From positions 1 to 64,000 of the forward strand of contig JALWBR010000038.1 of NCBI GenBank assembly GCA_027037055.1: DNA of 64,000 nt, given 5' to 3'. Positions 9,035 through 17,444 of this stretch are shown piece by piece (position 1 is the first letter of the stretch; each line of letters starts with the position of its first letter). Source of the stretch: Aquificales bacterium (lineage in GTDB: Bacteria > Aquificota > Aquificia > Aquificales > Aquificaceae). Position numbers and translations under genes: made by a program. The notes beneath the pieces were generated by a model. It was not told the DNA's origin and ran no database searches. It saw only the letters and a list, made by a program, of their open reading frames with translations.

Positions 9035-9747
9035 AGGGTGAAGTCCGCCCCGAGATATGTCTTTCTGACCTGCTCGTTTTTAACGACTTCCGAAGGAGAA
9101 CCCTCCGCTATTATTTCACCCTCTGAAATTATATAAACCCTGTCCACAAGTTTTATTGTCTCCCTCACATTGTGATCGGTTATAAGAACTCCTATATTCT
9201 GGTGTTTAAGATCCGTTATGATTGTTCTTATTTCCTGAACAACTATAGGATCAAGACCTGCAAAGGGTTCATCAAGGAAGAGAAACCTCGGGTTGGAAAT
9301 AAGGCTCCTCGCTATCTCAAGCCTTCTCTTTTGTCCACCCGATAGGCTTCCTGCCCTTTGATTCCTTAAGCGGGATATGCCGAAATCTTCAAGGAGGGTT
9401 TCTGCTTTGGCGATTAGCTCTTCACGGCTCTTTTCAAAAAATTCAAGGAATATAAGCAGATTTTCCATTACTGTCAGATCTTCAAAAAGGGTGTGTTCTT
9501 GGGGCAGAAAGGATATGCCCTTCCTTGCCCTTTGGAATGGTGGTAGATGTGTTATGTCTTCTCCGTCTAAGGTTATATTTCCTTCATCAATCTTTATAAA
9601 CCCTATTATTGAATTAAAAAGGGTTGTTTTACCTGCTCCGTTCGGTCCGAGAAGACCCACAACCTCTCCCCTTTCAACGAACATGGATATACCTTTAAGG
9701 ATGTACCTTCCTTTAACGGACTTTTTAATATTGCTTATATTTAGCAT
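9031..9747 (-). CDS. lptB: LPS export ABC transporter ATP-binding protein LptB
   Basis: A 238-residue cytoplasmic ABC ATPase that powers transport of lipopolysaccharide by LptFG. Walker A 'GPNGAGKT' is at about 34-41, then the Q-loop 'SFLPQEHTLFEDLTVMENL', the signature 'LSGGQKRRLEIARSL', Walker B 'RFLFLDEPFAGLDPI' and the H-loop 'ITDHNVRET'. 'PFAGLDP' and the 'TVMENL' region are typical of LptB rather than of other ABC ATPases. I start at the ATG at 9747, which lies 9 nt after a TATAAT; an in-frame upstream codon at 9777 would run through the divergent promoter and into bioH. Confidence 0.92.
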   Translation of the reverse strand: MLNISNIKKSVKGRYILKGISMFVERGEVVGLLGPNGAGKTTLFNSIIGFIKIDEGNITLDGEDITHLPPFQRARKGISFLPQEHTLFEDLTVMENLLIFLEFFEKSREELIAKAETLLEDFGISRLRNQRAGSLSGGQKRRLEIARSLISNPRFLFLDEPFAGLDPIVVQEIRTIITDLKHQNIGVLITDHNVRETIKLVDRVYIISEGEIIAEGSPSEVVKNEQVRKTYLGADFTL

Positions 9748-9751
9748 TGTT

Positions 9752-9763
9752 TTATAATTATAA
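9752..9763. promoter_or_regulatory. Palindromic double -10 (TTATAATTATAA) shared by lptB and bioH
   Basis: A perfect 12-bp palindrome in the 22-bp gap between divergent genes gives TATAAT on the plus strand (9753-9758, 11 nt before the bioH ATG) and on the minus strand (9762-9757, 9 nt before the lptB ATG). Neither gene has a Shine-Dalgarno. Both transcripts would have 3-5 nt leaders. RNA polymerase can occupy only one direction at a time, so the genes may be reciprocally coupled (inference). Confidence 0.6.
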
Positions 9764-9769
9764 AGCTCT

Positions 9770-10396
9770 ATGTTCAAGAATCCCGTTTATATTCACGGCT
9801 ATGCTTTTTCATCAAAGATTTTCAAGGACTTTGTTGGCATTAAAATAGATCTGCCTTTTCACGGTAAATCCATCCTGCCCTATAAGGATTTCACTTCCCT
9901 TGCTAAAACCCTCGGTTTGACTTTACCCTGCAGGCACGATATTATAGGCTGGTCCATGGGGGCATCTCTATCTCTGTTGATAGCTTTTTTATTCCCTTCA
10001 AAGGTTAACAGATTAATATTGATAGGTGCAACACCTCATTTTTCTAAGGCATGGAAAAGATCAAGAATAGAGGCGTTTTTAAAGGGGATGAGTGCGGGGA
10101 AAAATGACTTTATTGAAAAATTCCGTATTACCGCTTTTGGCAAGCCCTTCTGGGATAGTATGGATATTAAGGGATCTTACAAATTGTTGAGAGATTTTAT
10201 AGAAATTGACCTTACTCCTGTCATTCCGTATATTAGCAAGGAGGTTGTTATTGTACACGGCGTAGGTGATCCTATAGTTCCCGTAAAAGAGGCTTTTAAA
10301 CTTGCTAACTTGTTGAAAAACGCTAAATTAAGAATTCTGCCTGGAGGTCATTTCCCTGTAAAAGATGAAAAAGATCTTATCTCTGCGGTTTTCTAA
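9770..10396 (+). CDS. bioH: BioH-type pimeloyl-ACP methyl ester carboxylesterase
   Basis: A compact 208-residue alpha/beta hydrolase. The nucleophile elbow 'GWSMGA' places Ser62. The acid is probably Asp167 ('HGVGDPIVP') and the base His194 ('PGGHFP'). The oxyanion-hole strand 'VYIHGYAFSS' is near the N-terminus. The assignment rests on the fold plus the direct overlap (32 bp) with bioC: BioC methylates malonyl-ACP so it can be elongated, and BioH removes the methyl group from pimeloyl-ACP before biotin ring assembly. The protein is shorter than E. coli BioH, and BioG-like or other biotin esterases are possible alternatives. Confidence 0.75.
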   Translation: MFKNPVYIHGYAFSSKIFKDFVGIKIDLPFHGKSILPYKDFTSLAKTLGLTLPCRHDIIGWSMGASLSLLIAFLFPSKVNRLILIGATPHFSKAWKRSRIEAFLKGMSAGKNDFIEKFRITAFGKPFWDSMDIKGSYKLLRDFIEIDLTPVIPYISKEVVIVHGVGDPIVPVKEAFKLANLLKNAKLRILPGGHFPVKDEKDLISAVF

Positions 10397-11033
10397 GGCT
10401 GTCTATACATACAATAAGTGGGCATTACCCCAGAGGGAATCCGCCCTTGTTCTATCTTCTCTCCTGACGGGGATAAGCGGTAAGATTCTTGATGTGGGGT
10501 GCGGTACGGGATTTGTGGCTGAAAATCTTGAGTCTTCCGATATTGTTGGTGTTGATATATCCCTTCCTATGTCGGTGTATTTCAAGGAGAGGTTCGGGAA
10601 GGCTGTTGTAGGTGATTGTGAATATCTCCCTTTCAAGGACAATAGCTTTGATTGGGCTGTTAGTAACTTCGTTCTACATTGGACGGATGTAGGCAAGTCT
10701 CTCGGGGAGATGATAAGGGTTTCAAAAAAGGGTGTTGGGGTTGCCATCCCCGTAGGCGGAAGCGTGGAAGTTTTCGGTTTCCCGTTCCCTAAGGCAGACG
10801 GGGTGTTTGATATCCTAATTTCTTGCGGATGCAGGATAGACAGATGGTTTATCAAGGACATTGATGTACCCTACAGGGGTTGGGATATATTGAGATTTTT
10901 CCATTATACGGGTACTTCTTACAATCCGCGGGGTAATATTACCTTTTCAAGGCATAAACTTGAGGAAAGAATAAAAGATATGACAAGTTTATATTTTAGG
11001 GTACTTTTCTTTTTGTGTAAAATTAAATCATGA
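10365..11033 (+). CDS. bioC: Malonyl-ACP O-methyltransferase BioC
   Basis: A 222-residue class I SAM-dependent methyltransferase. The N-terminus 'RFSKAVYTYNKWALPQRESA' is the diagnostic BioC opening (family form 'F..AA.tYd..A.lQ'). Motif I is 'ILDVGCGTGFVAE', then 'VGVDIS', 'YLPFKDNSFDWAVSNFVLHWTD' (the 'LQW.D'-like post-motif II) and a C-terminal lid. BioC caps malonyl-ACP as the methyl ester and so starts pimelate synthesis on the fatty acid machinery. It overlaps bioH by 32 bp, and its stop overlaps the start of the protease gene (ATGA). Confidence 0.85.
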   Translation: MKKILSLRFSKAVYTYNKWALPQRESALVLSSLLTGISGKILDVGCGTGFVAENLESSDIVGVDISLPMSVYFKERFGKAVVGDCEYLPFKDNSFDWAVSNFVLHWTDVGKSLGEMIRVSKKGVGVAIPVGGSVEVFGFPFPKADGVFDILISCGCRIDRWFIKDIDVPYRGWDILRFFHYTGTSYNPRGNITFSRHKLEERIKDMTSLYFRVLFFLCKIKS

Positions 11034-12499
11034 GGAGGAAAATATATATGCCACTTCTTTTTTCCGTTCTCATTGTCCTCCTTCTTGGATTTTACAGTTG
11101 TACGGCAAAGCCCGCCAATGGTGAAACGGAGGGGGAAGTATTACAAGATAAAGAAAGGAAGGAAGAGGTAGTAGAAGAAACGGTCATTGCGGGAAATTCG
11201 GTACTGGCACGCTTTGAGAAGGAGCTTACCGAGATTGTAAGGAAGGTTTCACCCTCTGTGGTTACTATATTTGCAACTCAGGAAGCAAGGGACGGGTTCT
11301 TTGATGATTTTGATTTTCCCTTTCCTTTTCCTTTTGATGTTCCGCGCAGGAGAAGATCGTTAGGTTCGGGTGTAATAGTTAAATACGATGAGGATAAGAA
11401 TGTATTTTATATACTTACGAACAACCATGTTGTGCAGAATGCGGATGTTATCAGGGTAAGTTTTGACAGACATACGGAAAAAAGGGGAAAGCTTGTCGGA
11501 AGAGACCCTAAAACTGATATAGCGGTTATTGAGGTTGATGCAAAGGGAATAAGTAATCCCAAGGGTAGAATAGCTAAGCTGGGAAATTCGGACAAGGTAA
11601 GGGTGGGTCAGATAGTAATAGCGATAGGCAATCCTTACGGGCTTGAGAGGACTGTTACTGTAGGTGTCGTTTCCGCCCTGAGAAGGAGTATAGGCATAAC
11701 CCAGTATGAAAACTTTATACAGACGGATGCTCCTATAAATCCGGGCAATTCCGGAGGTCCCCTGATTAATATAAGGGGAGAGGTTATAGGTATAAATACA
11801 GCCATAGTAGCTGAGGGACAGGGTCTCGGTTTTGCTATACCCATAAACCTTGCCAAATGGGTTATGGAACAGCTAATAGAAAAGGGTGAGGTTGTAAGAG
11901 GATGGCTCGGCGTTATCATTCAGGAGATAACGCCAGAGATTGCGGAAGCCATAAATGTTAAGGAAGGTATCCTTATAGCCCAGGTTATGAAGGACAGCCC
12001 TGCGGAAAAGGCGGGCTTGAAAGTTGGTGATATAATAATAGAACTTAACGGTAAGAAGATAGATAGTGTCAGGGATTTACAACTTAAAATAATGAAGACC
12101 CCTCCCGGAACTGAGGTCAGCCTAACTATCCTGAGAAAGGGTAAAAAGAAGGTTATAAAAGTTAAGGTAGGCAGGTTACCGGAGAGGAAAGTAAAGGTTT
12201 ATGATAAGGAGCAGGGTAAGGATCTTGGTATCAATATAAGAAACCTAACACCGGAAGAGAAGGCAAGGTTGGGACTTGAAGGGGGTGTAAGGGTAATAGC
12301 GGTGGCTCCTGGCAGTCTTGCATACTACAGTGGTCTTAGACCGGGTGACATTATCATATCCGTCAACAATAAATTCGTTGAGGATGTTGACGAATTTATA
12401 TCTATGGTGGAGGATTTGAAGGATGCGGGTCGCAGTAAAGCCCTTTTACTTGTAAGGAGGGGAGATACAAACATATACCTTGTTTTAAGGTTGAGGTGA
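11030..12499 (+). CDS. HtrA/DegP-family periplasmic serine protease, probable lipoprotein
   Basis: A 489-residue trypsin-fold protease/chaperone of the envelope with two PDZ domains. The N-terminal hydrophobic segment ends in 'LLGFYSC', so Cys24 may be lipidated. A charged linker follows, then a run of F/P residues near 90-103. The catalytic triad is His133 ('TNNHVV'), Asp163 ('KTDIAV') and Ser241 ('NPGNSGGPL'). PDZ1 spans roughly 285-370 and PDZ2 about 395-485. It starts with an ATGA overlap on bioC and is followed 4 bp later by a sigma factor gene. DegP/DegQ/DegS cannot be told apart from sequence, but two PDZ domains fit DegP/DegQ. Confidence 0.93.
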   Translation: MRRKIYMPLLFSVLIVLLLGFYSCTAKPANGETEGEVLQDKERKEEVVEETVIAGNSVLARFEKELTEIVRKVSPSVVTIFATQEARDGFFDDFDFPFPFPFDVPRRRRSLGSGVIVKYDEDKNVFYILTNNHVVQNADVIRVSFDRHTEKRGKLVGRDPKTDIAVIEVDAKGISNPKGRIAKLGNSDKVRVGQIVIAIGNPYGLERTVTVGVVSALRRSIGITQYENFIQTDAPINPGNSGGPLINIRGEVIGINTAIVAEGQGLGFAIPINLAKWVMEQLIEKGEVVRGWLGVIIQEITPEIAEAINVKEGILIAQVMKDSPAEKAGLKVGDIIIELNGKKIDSVRDLQLKIMKTPPGTEVSLTILRKGKKKVIKVKVGRLPERKVKVYDKEQGKDLGINIRNLTPEEKARLGLEGGVRVIAVAPGSLAYYSGLRPGDIIISVNNKFVEDVDEFISMVEDLKDAGRSKALLLVRRGDTNIYLVLRLR

Positions 12500-12503
12500 T
12501 GTC

Positions 12504-13436
12504 ATGCTTTCAGATACGGAACAGGAACTTATTAATCAGTATTTAAAAAAGATTGCTAAAATTCCTCTGCTTACGCCGGAGGAGGAAAAGGAGCTTGCCT
12601 ACAGGGCAAGGAAGGGGGACAAGGAAGCACTGCAGAAGCTTGTTGAATCAAATTTAAGATTTGTTATAAGTGTTGCAAAGCAGTATATAGGTTACGGGCT
12701 ACCCCTTTCCGAGCTTATAGCTGCGGGTAACTTGGGTCTTCTTGAGGCGGTCAAGAGGTTTGATCCGGACAGGGATGTAAAGTTTATCTCTTACGCTGTT
12801 TGGTGGATAAGACAGGCAATAATGCAGGCTCTATCTCAACAAACTGGGGCTGTAAGAATTCCCTTGAAACAGTCTCACCTTATAAGTAGGGTCAGTAATG
12901 TTTATAACGAGCTTGTCCGTCAGCTTGAAAGGGAACCTACCCCGGAGGAGGTGGCTGAAAAACTCAGCAAAGATATTATAGCCAAGGAGCTTTCTAAGGA
13001 GTTGGGCAGACAGCCTACGGAAACGGAGGTTGAGGAGGTTTTTAAAAAGGAAGGTTACAAGATCTCTCCCCAAGAGGTGGAAAAGTGTTTACAGGTTTGC
13101 AGGATACCCCTTTCCCTTGATGTACCCGTGGGGGAGAATGAAGACACATTCTTTATTGATTTCCTTACAAAGCACGGAACCGCGGAAGTAGAGGAAACCA
13201 TAGTTAGGGAGGCTATGAGCAAAGAAATATACGATATACTTGAAAAACTTCCAGAAAAGGAAAGACGGGTTATAGAACTAAGATTCGGCCTTAAGGGGGA
13301 AGAACCCAAAACCCTCAGGGAGATTGGGGAGATCCTGGGAGTTTCACGGGAGAGGGTAAGACAGCTTGAAACAAGGGCTTTAAGAAAGCTCAGAAGCCTT
13401 GCTATGAAAAGACACTTGAAAGATTTTTTAAGTTAA
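12504..13436 (+). CDS. Sigma-70 family factor (group 1/2, RpoS/RpoD-like), no region 1.1
   Basis: A 310-residue sigma factor. Region 1.2 is 'INQYLKKIAKIPLLTPEEEKEL'. Regions 2.1-2.4 are 'LVESNLRFVISVAKQYIGYG', 'LIAAGNLGLLEAVKRFDPDR' and 'ISYAVWWIRQAIMQAL', with the conserved promoter-melting aromatics. Region 4.2 is 'TLREIGEILGVSRERVRQLE'. There is no acidic region 1.1 and no non-conserved insert, so it is smaller than housekeeping RpoD and closer to a group 2 factor. Region 3 is unusually long: 'REPTPEEVAEKL' is followed about 20 residues later by a second 'GRQPTETEVEEVFKKEG', as if the region 3.0 helix had been duplicated. A GAGGTGATG Shine-Dalgarno overlaps the protease stop. Confidence 0.9.
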   Translation: MLSDTEQELINQYLKKIAKIPLLTPEEEKELAYRARKGDKEALQKLVESNLRFVISVAKQYIGYGLPLSELIAAGNLGLLEAVKRFDPDRDVKFISYAVWWIRQAIMQALSQQTGAVRIPLKQSHLISRVSNVYNELVRQLEREPTPEEVAEKLSKDIIAKELSKELGRQPTETEVEEVFKKEGYKISPQEVEKCLQVCRIPLSLDVPVGENEDTFFIDFLTKHGTAEVEETIVREAMSKEIYDILEKLPEKERRVIELRFGLKGEEPKTLREIGEILGVSRERVRQLETRALRKLRSLAMKRHLKDFLS

Positions 13437-13452
13437 AAACGGAGGTGGCGGT

Positions 13453-14736
13453 ATGGACAGGAGGAGCTTTCTAAAATTTGCGGGCATCTCCGCGGGTTTG
13501 TTTATAGGGGGTGTTTCTTTCGGTAAGGGTTCAATAAATCTTCCGAAGCCTTCTCCCAAATCTCCGCGGGTTATCGTTATAGGGGCGGGATGGTCCGGAC
13601 TTACGGTTGCAAAATATATTAAGAAGGGGAACCCGTCCGTAGATGTTGTCCTTATTGATAAAAGGGCTCACTTCTTTTCCTGTCCAGTGAGCAACCTGTG
13701 GCTTGTTGACATAGTTCCCCTTGAGATGCTTGTTCACAGCTATCTTAAAGCTGCGGATACATACGGCTACCACTTCTTACAGGCTACCGTGATTGATATA
13801 GATAGAAACAAGAGGAAGGTTTATACGGATAAAGGTGTGATTGACTACGATTTCCTTGTCCTTGCTCCCGGTATAGACTACGATTATGGAAGATGGAACA
13901 TTAAGGATCCTAAGGAGCTTGAGATAGCAAGAACAAAGTATCCTCCAGCTTTTATACCGGGATCGGAACACATTTATCTTAAGAAGAAAATACACAATTT
14001 TGAAGGGGGCGAGTTTGTAATAACCGTTCCGCCCGGTCTTGATTACAGATGCATACCGGGTCCCTATGAGAGGGCTACCCTTATAGCATGGTTCTTTAAG
14101 AAGAACAAGGTTAAGGGCAAGGTTATACTTGTGGATCCTCACTCGGATCCTCCCGTTAAGGCAAAAGGCTTCCATTATGCGTGGGAGAAAATTGTTAATG
14201 GTTATATTGATTACTACCCCAACGCGGATATAAAGTATGTGGATGTTATTAACAGGAAGGTGAGGACGGAAGCTTACGGAGATATAGACTTTACAGACGG
14301 CAACATATATCCGCCTTGTAGAGTGGCTGATATTGTCTATAAAATAGGGGGTGTGAAGAAAGGGGAGAGGTGGGCTAATATAGACCCCCTAAGGTACAAC
14401 CTTATAGGGGATGAGCGTGTTTTTGTTTCTGGAGATGCAAGGAATCAACCTTTTTCAAAAAGCGGTAATACCGCAGCAACAGAGGCAAAATATATAGCGA
14501 GGAGGGTTCTCGCCTCAATAGCGGGCAGGGATATTCCCTATAAGCCTCCCATAACCCTCTGTTACTCCGCGGTTGATGAAAATAAGGCGGTGTGGGTAAG
14601 ATTGACATATAAGTACGAGAAAGGACAGTTCAGTTTTGCAAGGGTCAGAACGGATGAAAATCCTTCCCAAAAAAACTTTAAGGCTTATATGGCATGGGCT
14701 AAAGCCTATTACAAGGATATGCTTGCTGCGGATTGA
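13453..14736 (+). CDS. Flavocytochrome c sulfide dehydrogenase-like flavoprotein (FccB/SoxF type), Tat-exported
   Basis: 427 residues. The N-terminus 'MDRRSFLKFAG' plus a hydrophobic stretch is a twin-arginine signal, so the protein should be exported folded with its FAD. The FAD-binding 'VIVIGAGWSGLTVAKYI' lies at about 41-57, followed by 'LIDKRAHFFSCPVSN' with C77 and 'LDYRCIPGPYERA' with C200. This cysteine pair and the 'PGPYER' motif are the redox-disulfide signature of sulfide dehydrogenase FccB and SoxF. The C-terminal 'GDARNQPFSKSGNTAATEAKYIA' is typical too. Periplasmic oxidation of sulfide or another sulfur compound is inferred. The next gene encodes a Rieske protein (TGATG overlap), an unusual partner in place of a c-type cytochrome. 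Confidence 0.85.
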   Translation: MDRRSFLKFAGISAGLFIGGVSFGKGSINLPKPSPKSPRVIVIGAGWSGLTVAKYIKKGNPSVDVVLIDKRAHFFSCPVSNLWLVDIVPLEMLVHSYLKAADTYGYHFLQATVIDIDRNKRKVYTDKGVIDYDFLVLAPGIDYDYGRWNIKDPKELEIARTKYPPAFIPGSEHIYLKKKIHNFEGGEFVITVPPGLDYRCIPGPYERATLIAWFFKKNKVKGKVILVDPHSDPPVKAKGFHYAWEKIVNGYIDYYPNADIKYVDVINRKVRTEAYGDIDFTDGNIYPPCRVADIVYKIGGVKKGERWANIDPLRYNLIGDERVFVSGDARNQPFSKSGNTAATEAKYIARRVLASIAGRDIPYKPPITLCYSAVDENKAVWVRLTYKYEKGQFSFARVRTDENPSQKNFKAYMAWAKAYYKDMLAAD

Positions 14737-15392
14737 TGAACAGGAGAGATTTCCTTAAAACTTGCGGTTTAATGGGCTTATTAATAGAAGGTAAAATAGC
14801 CTTTTCCCATTCTCCATCCGAAATAAGTTTCAAGGGAAGGGTTCCTTTAAAGAGAGAAGACGGAAGACCCTTTAATATTAAAGATGTGAAAAGATATGAA
14901 CCTTATATCTTCTTTTATCCTTACACTTCAACACCCTGTATCCTCGTTGATGTGGGTAAGAAGGCGGAAGGGGGTATAGGTAAGGGTAACAGTATAGTTT
15001 CCTTTTCCCTTATCTGTTCCCATCAGTGGGCTTTCCCCACTCCCTCCGAGACCTTTATAACTTACTACGGTCCTGATGAGACTTCCTTGGTTGATAGGGG
15101 GAATGTGATTCAGTGCTGTGTACACATGTCCGTCTTTGATCCCTTGAAAGGTGGAGAGGTTATTGACGGACCCGCGGATTATCCCCTTGCAAGGATTCTG
15201 CTTGATACCGATAGGGAAGGAAACCTTTATGCGGTGGGTGTGGAGGGTAAGGATCAATTCTCGGAATTCTTTCAAGCTAACCGCTCTACACTTAAAAGGC
15301 TCTACGGTTCACTTCAAAAGGCAAAGGAGATAGTTAAAGAAAGCAGGGTTATGAGACTGAAGTATTATACAAAGGAAGAGATAAAATGTTGA
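14736..15392 (+). CDS. Tat-exported Rieske [2Fe-2S] protein, partner of the FCSD-like flavoprotein
   Basis: 218 residues from the ATG at 14736, which overlaps the upstream stop by one base (a TTG at 14733 is an alternative). The N-terminus 'MNRRDFLKTCG' is a twin-arginine signal. Rieske cluster ligands are C94-S-H96 ('ICSHQW') and C127-C-V-H130 ('QCCVHMSVFD'), with about 30 residues between the boxes. The C-terminal 60 residues have no recognised domain. It is not linked to cytochrome b genes here, so it is probably the electron acceptor of the preceding flavoprotein, comparable with Rieske subunits of arsenite oxidase or a stand-alone SoxF partner (inference). Confidence 0.8.
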   Translation: MNRRDFLKTCGLMGLLIEGKIAFSHSPSEISFKGRVPLKREDGRPFNIKDVKRYEPYIFFYPYTSTPCILVDVGKKAEGGIGKGNSIVSFSLICSHQWAFPTPSETFITYYGPDETSLVDRGNVIQCCVHMSVFDPLKGGEVIDGPADYPLARILLDTDREGNLYAVGVEGKDQFSEFFQANRSTLKRLYGSLQKAKEIVKESRVMRLKYYTKEEIKC

Positions 15393-16295
15393 TTACGAGA
15401 TAAGGGTAAGTCCTTTCTTCTTGGCTGTCAGTACAGCCCTTTGGTATTCATCGTAACTTATCCTTCTGTTTATCTCCTTATATTTGTAAGCCTTGTAAAA
15501 GGGTCTGTACTGATCCATGATGTTAACGGCGGTGTTGGGGGATAGATCTTTTAGGAAATCAAGTATTTTTTCCGTTGATTCATCCATCTCGGGAAGTATA
15601 AGATGTCTGATAAGAAGCCCTTTATAAGCTATACCCCTCTCATCCGTTTTCAAGTCGCCCACCTGTTTGTACATCTCTTTGATGGCATCTTTTGCAACGG
15701 ACGGATAGTCTTTTACCTTTGAGTATGTTTCTCCGTCTTTCTCTCTCCAGTATTTAAAATCCGCAAGGTATATGTCAACTATTCCTTCAAGTAGTTTTAA
15801 AGTTTCAAGGGAATCATAAGAAGAAGTATTGTAAACTATGGGTATTTTTAATCCCTTTTCTACTGCGATAAGGAGTGCTTCAAGAATCTGGGGCACAACA
15901 TGGGAGGGTGTAACGAGATTTATGTTGTGACAACCCGCCTCTTGAAGATAGAGCATAATATGTGCAAGCTCTTCCGGAGACTTTTCCTCACCCTCTCCAA
16001 GCTGGCTTATCGTATAGTTTTGACAGTAAACACACTTCATGTTACAGTAGGAGAAAAATATGGTTCCGCTTCCATTAAAACCCCTTATGGGAAACTCCTC
16101 TCCCAAGTGGGGAAAGAAGGAGGAAACTATTACATATCTGCCGGTTTTACACTTTCCCTTCTCACCCTTAAATCTGTTAACCCCGCATTTGTGCGGACAT
16201 ACCCTACACTCTTCAAGCATGGAGAGGGCTTTCTCCACCCTCTCCTTAAGTACACCAGATCTGTAAAGATCAATATAAGAGGGAAGTTTTAGCAT
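15393..16295 (-). CDS. Radical SAM protein, PflA-like subfamily
   Basis: 300 residues. The radical SAM cluster motif is C84-NMK-C88-VY-C91 ('FFSYCNMKCVYCQN'). An N-terminal cysteine set 'CRVCPHKCGVNR...GKC' (C30, C33, C37, C49) suggests a second metal site, as in the family annotated as putative pyruvate formate-lyase activating proteins. 'NLVTPSHVVPQI', 'VYNTSSYDS', 'IYLADFKYW' and 'LLIRHLILP' are hallmarks of that family. The substrate is unknown; no PflB-type glycyl-radical enzyme is nearby. The ATG at 16295 overlaps the stop of the OmpA-like gene (TGATG). The gene ends flush against the convergent Rieske gene. Confidence 0.8.
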   Translation of the reverse strand: MLKLPSYIDLYRSGVLKERVEKALSMLEECRVCPHKCGVNRFKGEKGKCKTGRYVIVSSFFPHLGEEFPIRGFNGSGTIFFSYCNMKCVYCQNYTISQLGEGEEKSPEELAHIMLYLQEAGCHNINLVTPSHVVPQILEALLIAVEKGLKIPIVYNTSSYDSLETLKLLEGIVDIYLADFKYWREKDGETYSKVKDYPSVAKDAIKEMYKQVGDLKTDERGIAYKGLLIRHLILPEMDESTEKILDFLKDLSPNTAVNIMDQYRPFYKAYKYKEINRRISYDEYQRAVLTAKKKGLTLIS

Positions 16296-17410
16296 CAAGG
16301 TGATTGAGGTACTTTTATAACTATAAACTCAACCCTCCTGTTAGTCAACCTACCTATGGGATTATCATTTGTCTCTATATATCTCTCTTTACCAAAGCCC
16401 ACAATATCTATCTTGTTTTCGGGTACACCCTTGCTTACAAGATATCTCTTAACACTTTCAGCCCTTTTATGGGCAAGTTTAACATTGTACTCCTTAGGAC
16501 CTATGTTATCGGTGAATCCTTCTATCCTTATCCTGAAGTATGGATTTTCCTTTATGGTTTTTACAACCTCGTTAAGGATGGGTATATATTCACGCTTTAT
16601 ATTGTACTTGTCAAAATCAAAATGAATTCTTGCGGTTATCTTCAGGGGTTCCTCAACGGGTTCTTTTTTCTTTATCTCCTCCTTGACGGGGGTAGGAGGT
16701 TCTACCTTTATCTCCCTTTGTGTTACCTTTATCTCCTCCGCTTCCCTTTTCTCCGCTTCCCTCTTCTTCTTAATTGACTCTGGTACTTCTACTGTAGGAG
16801 TCTTTCCTGTATAACATTCAAGGCCATTCTCTATGGCGATCTTTACCTTTCCTTCCGCTTTAAGACTTTCCGTGTTTGCCTCATTAAAAAATTTGAGTAC
16901 CAAAGCGGGATTGGGATTTTCAAGACTTATTTCATATACGAGGGCGTCATAGAAGGCTTCCGCCCTGCCGAGCTCTACGGGTGCACATCTCTCCCCCTTG
17001 TTTTTGCGGGCAAAACTTATCCTCTGGGTAAGATTATAAAGATCCACATTTAGCTCTTTAGCTTTCTTTACAAGCTCACCGAATTCTTCTTGGCTCCTTA
17101 TGTCAATGGGGGTTAGCTTCTCTTCACCTTCGTAAACAGCGCTTATGGCAAGGGATGCGAGGTTCATTGTTCTTATGGCGAATATCTTGGAACCTATATC
17201 ATCAACTTCCGCGGCAAGCTCCGCGGATATAAGCTTATAGGACCGTGCCTTTGAATAAAGGTAAGGAGCCTTTTCATCAGCCTCAATGTCATAAGCTTTT
17301 TTGACAGCTTTTTGTGCTTCATCAATACCTTGGGTTACCCTGAAGTTGTACCCCTTTCCAAACACCGTCAGGGAAAAGGACAGTAACAAGCACAAAATTA
17401 CGGTTCTCAT
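16295..17410 (-). CDS. OmpA/Pal-domain envelope protein with helical N-terminal region
   Basis: 371 residues from the ATG at 17410, chosen because a GGAGGG precedes it by 7 nt and 'MRTVILCLLLSFSLTVFG' is a good signal peptide. The middle (residues ~20-200) is helical, resembling DUF4398-type repeats. A Lys/Glu/Pro-rich linker follows (~205-260). The C-terminal OmpA domain has 'ARIHFDFDKYNIKREY', 'IEGFTDNIGPKEYNVKLAHK' and 'GFGKERYI...NRRVEFIV', the peptidoglycan-binding core. A cell-wall-anchoring role is inferred. There is no beta-barrel, so it is not classical OmpA; an adaptor or periplasmic spacer is more likely. Confidence 0.83.
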   Translation of the reverse strand: MRTVILCLLLSFSLTVFGKGYNFRVTQGIDEAQKAVKKAYDIEADEKAPYLYSKARSYKLISAELAAEVDDIGSKIFAIRTMNLASLAISAVYEGEEKLTPIDIRSQEEFGELVKKAKELNVDLYNLTQRISFARKNKGERCAPVELGRAEAFYDALVYEISLENPNPALVLKFFNEANTESLKAEGKVKIAIENGLECYTGKTPTVEVPESIKKKREAEKREAEEIKVTQREIKVEPPTPVKEEIKKKEPVEEPLKITARIHFDFDKYNIKREYIPILNEVVKTIKENPYFRIRIEGFTDNIGPKEYNVKLAHKRAESVKRYLVSKGVPENKIDIVGFGKERYIETNDNPIGRLTNRRVEFIVIKVPQSP

Positions 17411-17444
17411 TACAGCTCCCTCCATAATACTATCATCGTCAGCA

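Noticed and set aside
16480-16880. Coding repeats in the Lys/Glu-rich linker of the OmpA-like protein
   Set aside because: Low-complexity charge pattern without an exact repeated DNA unit.
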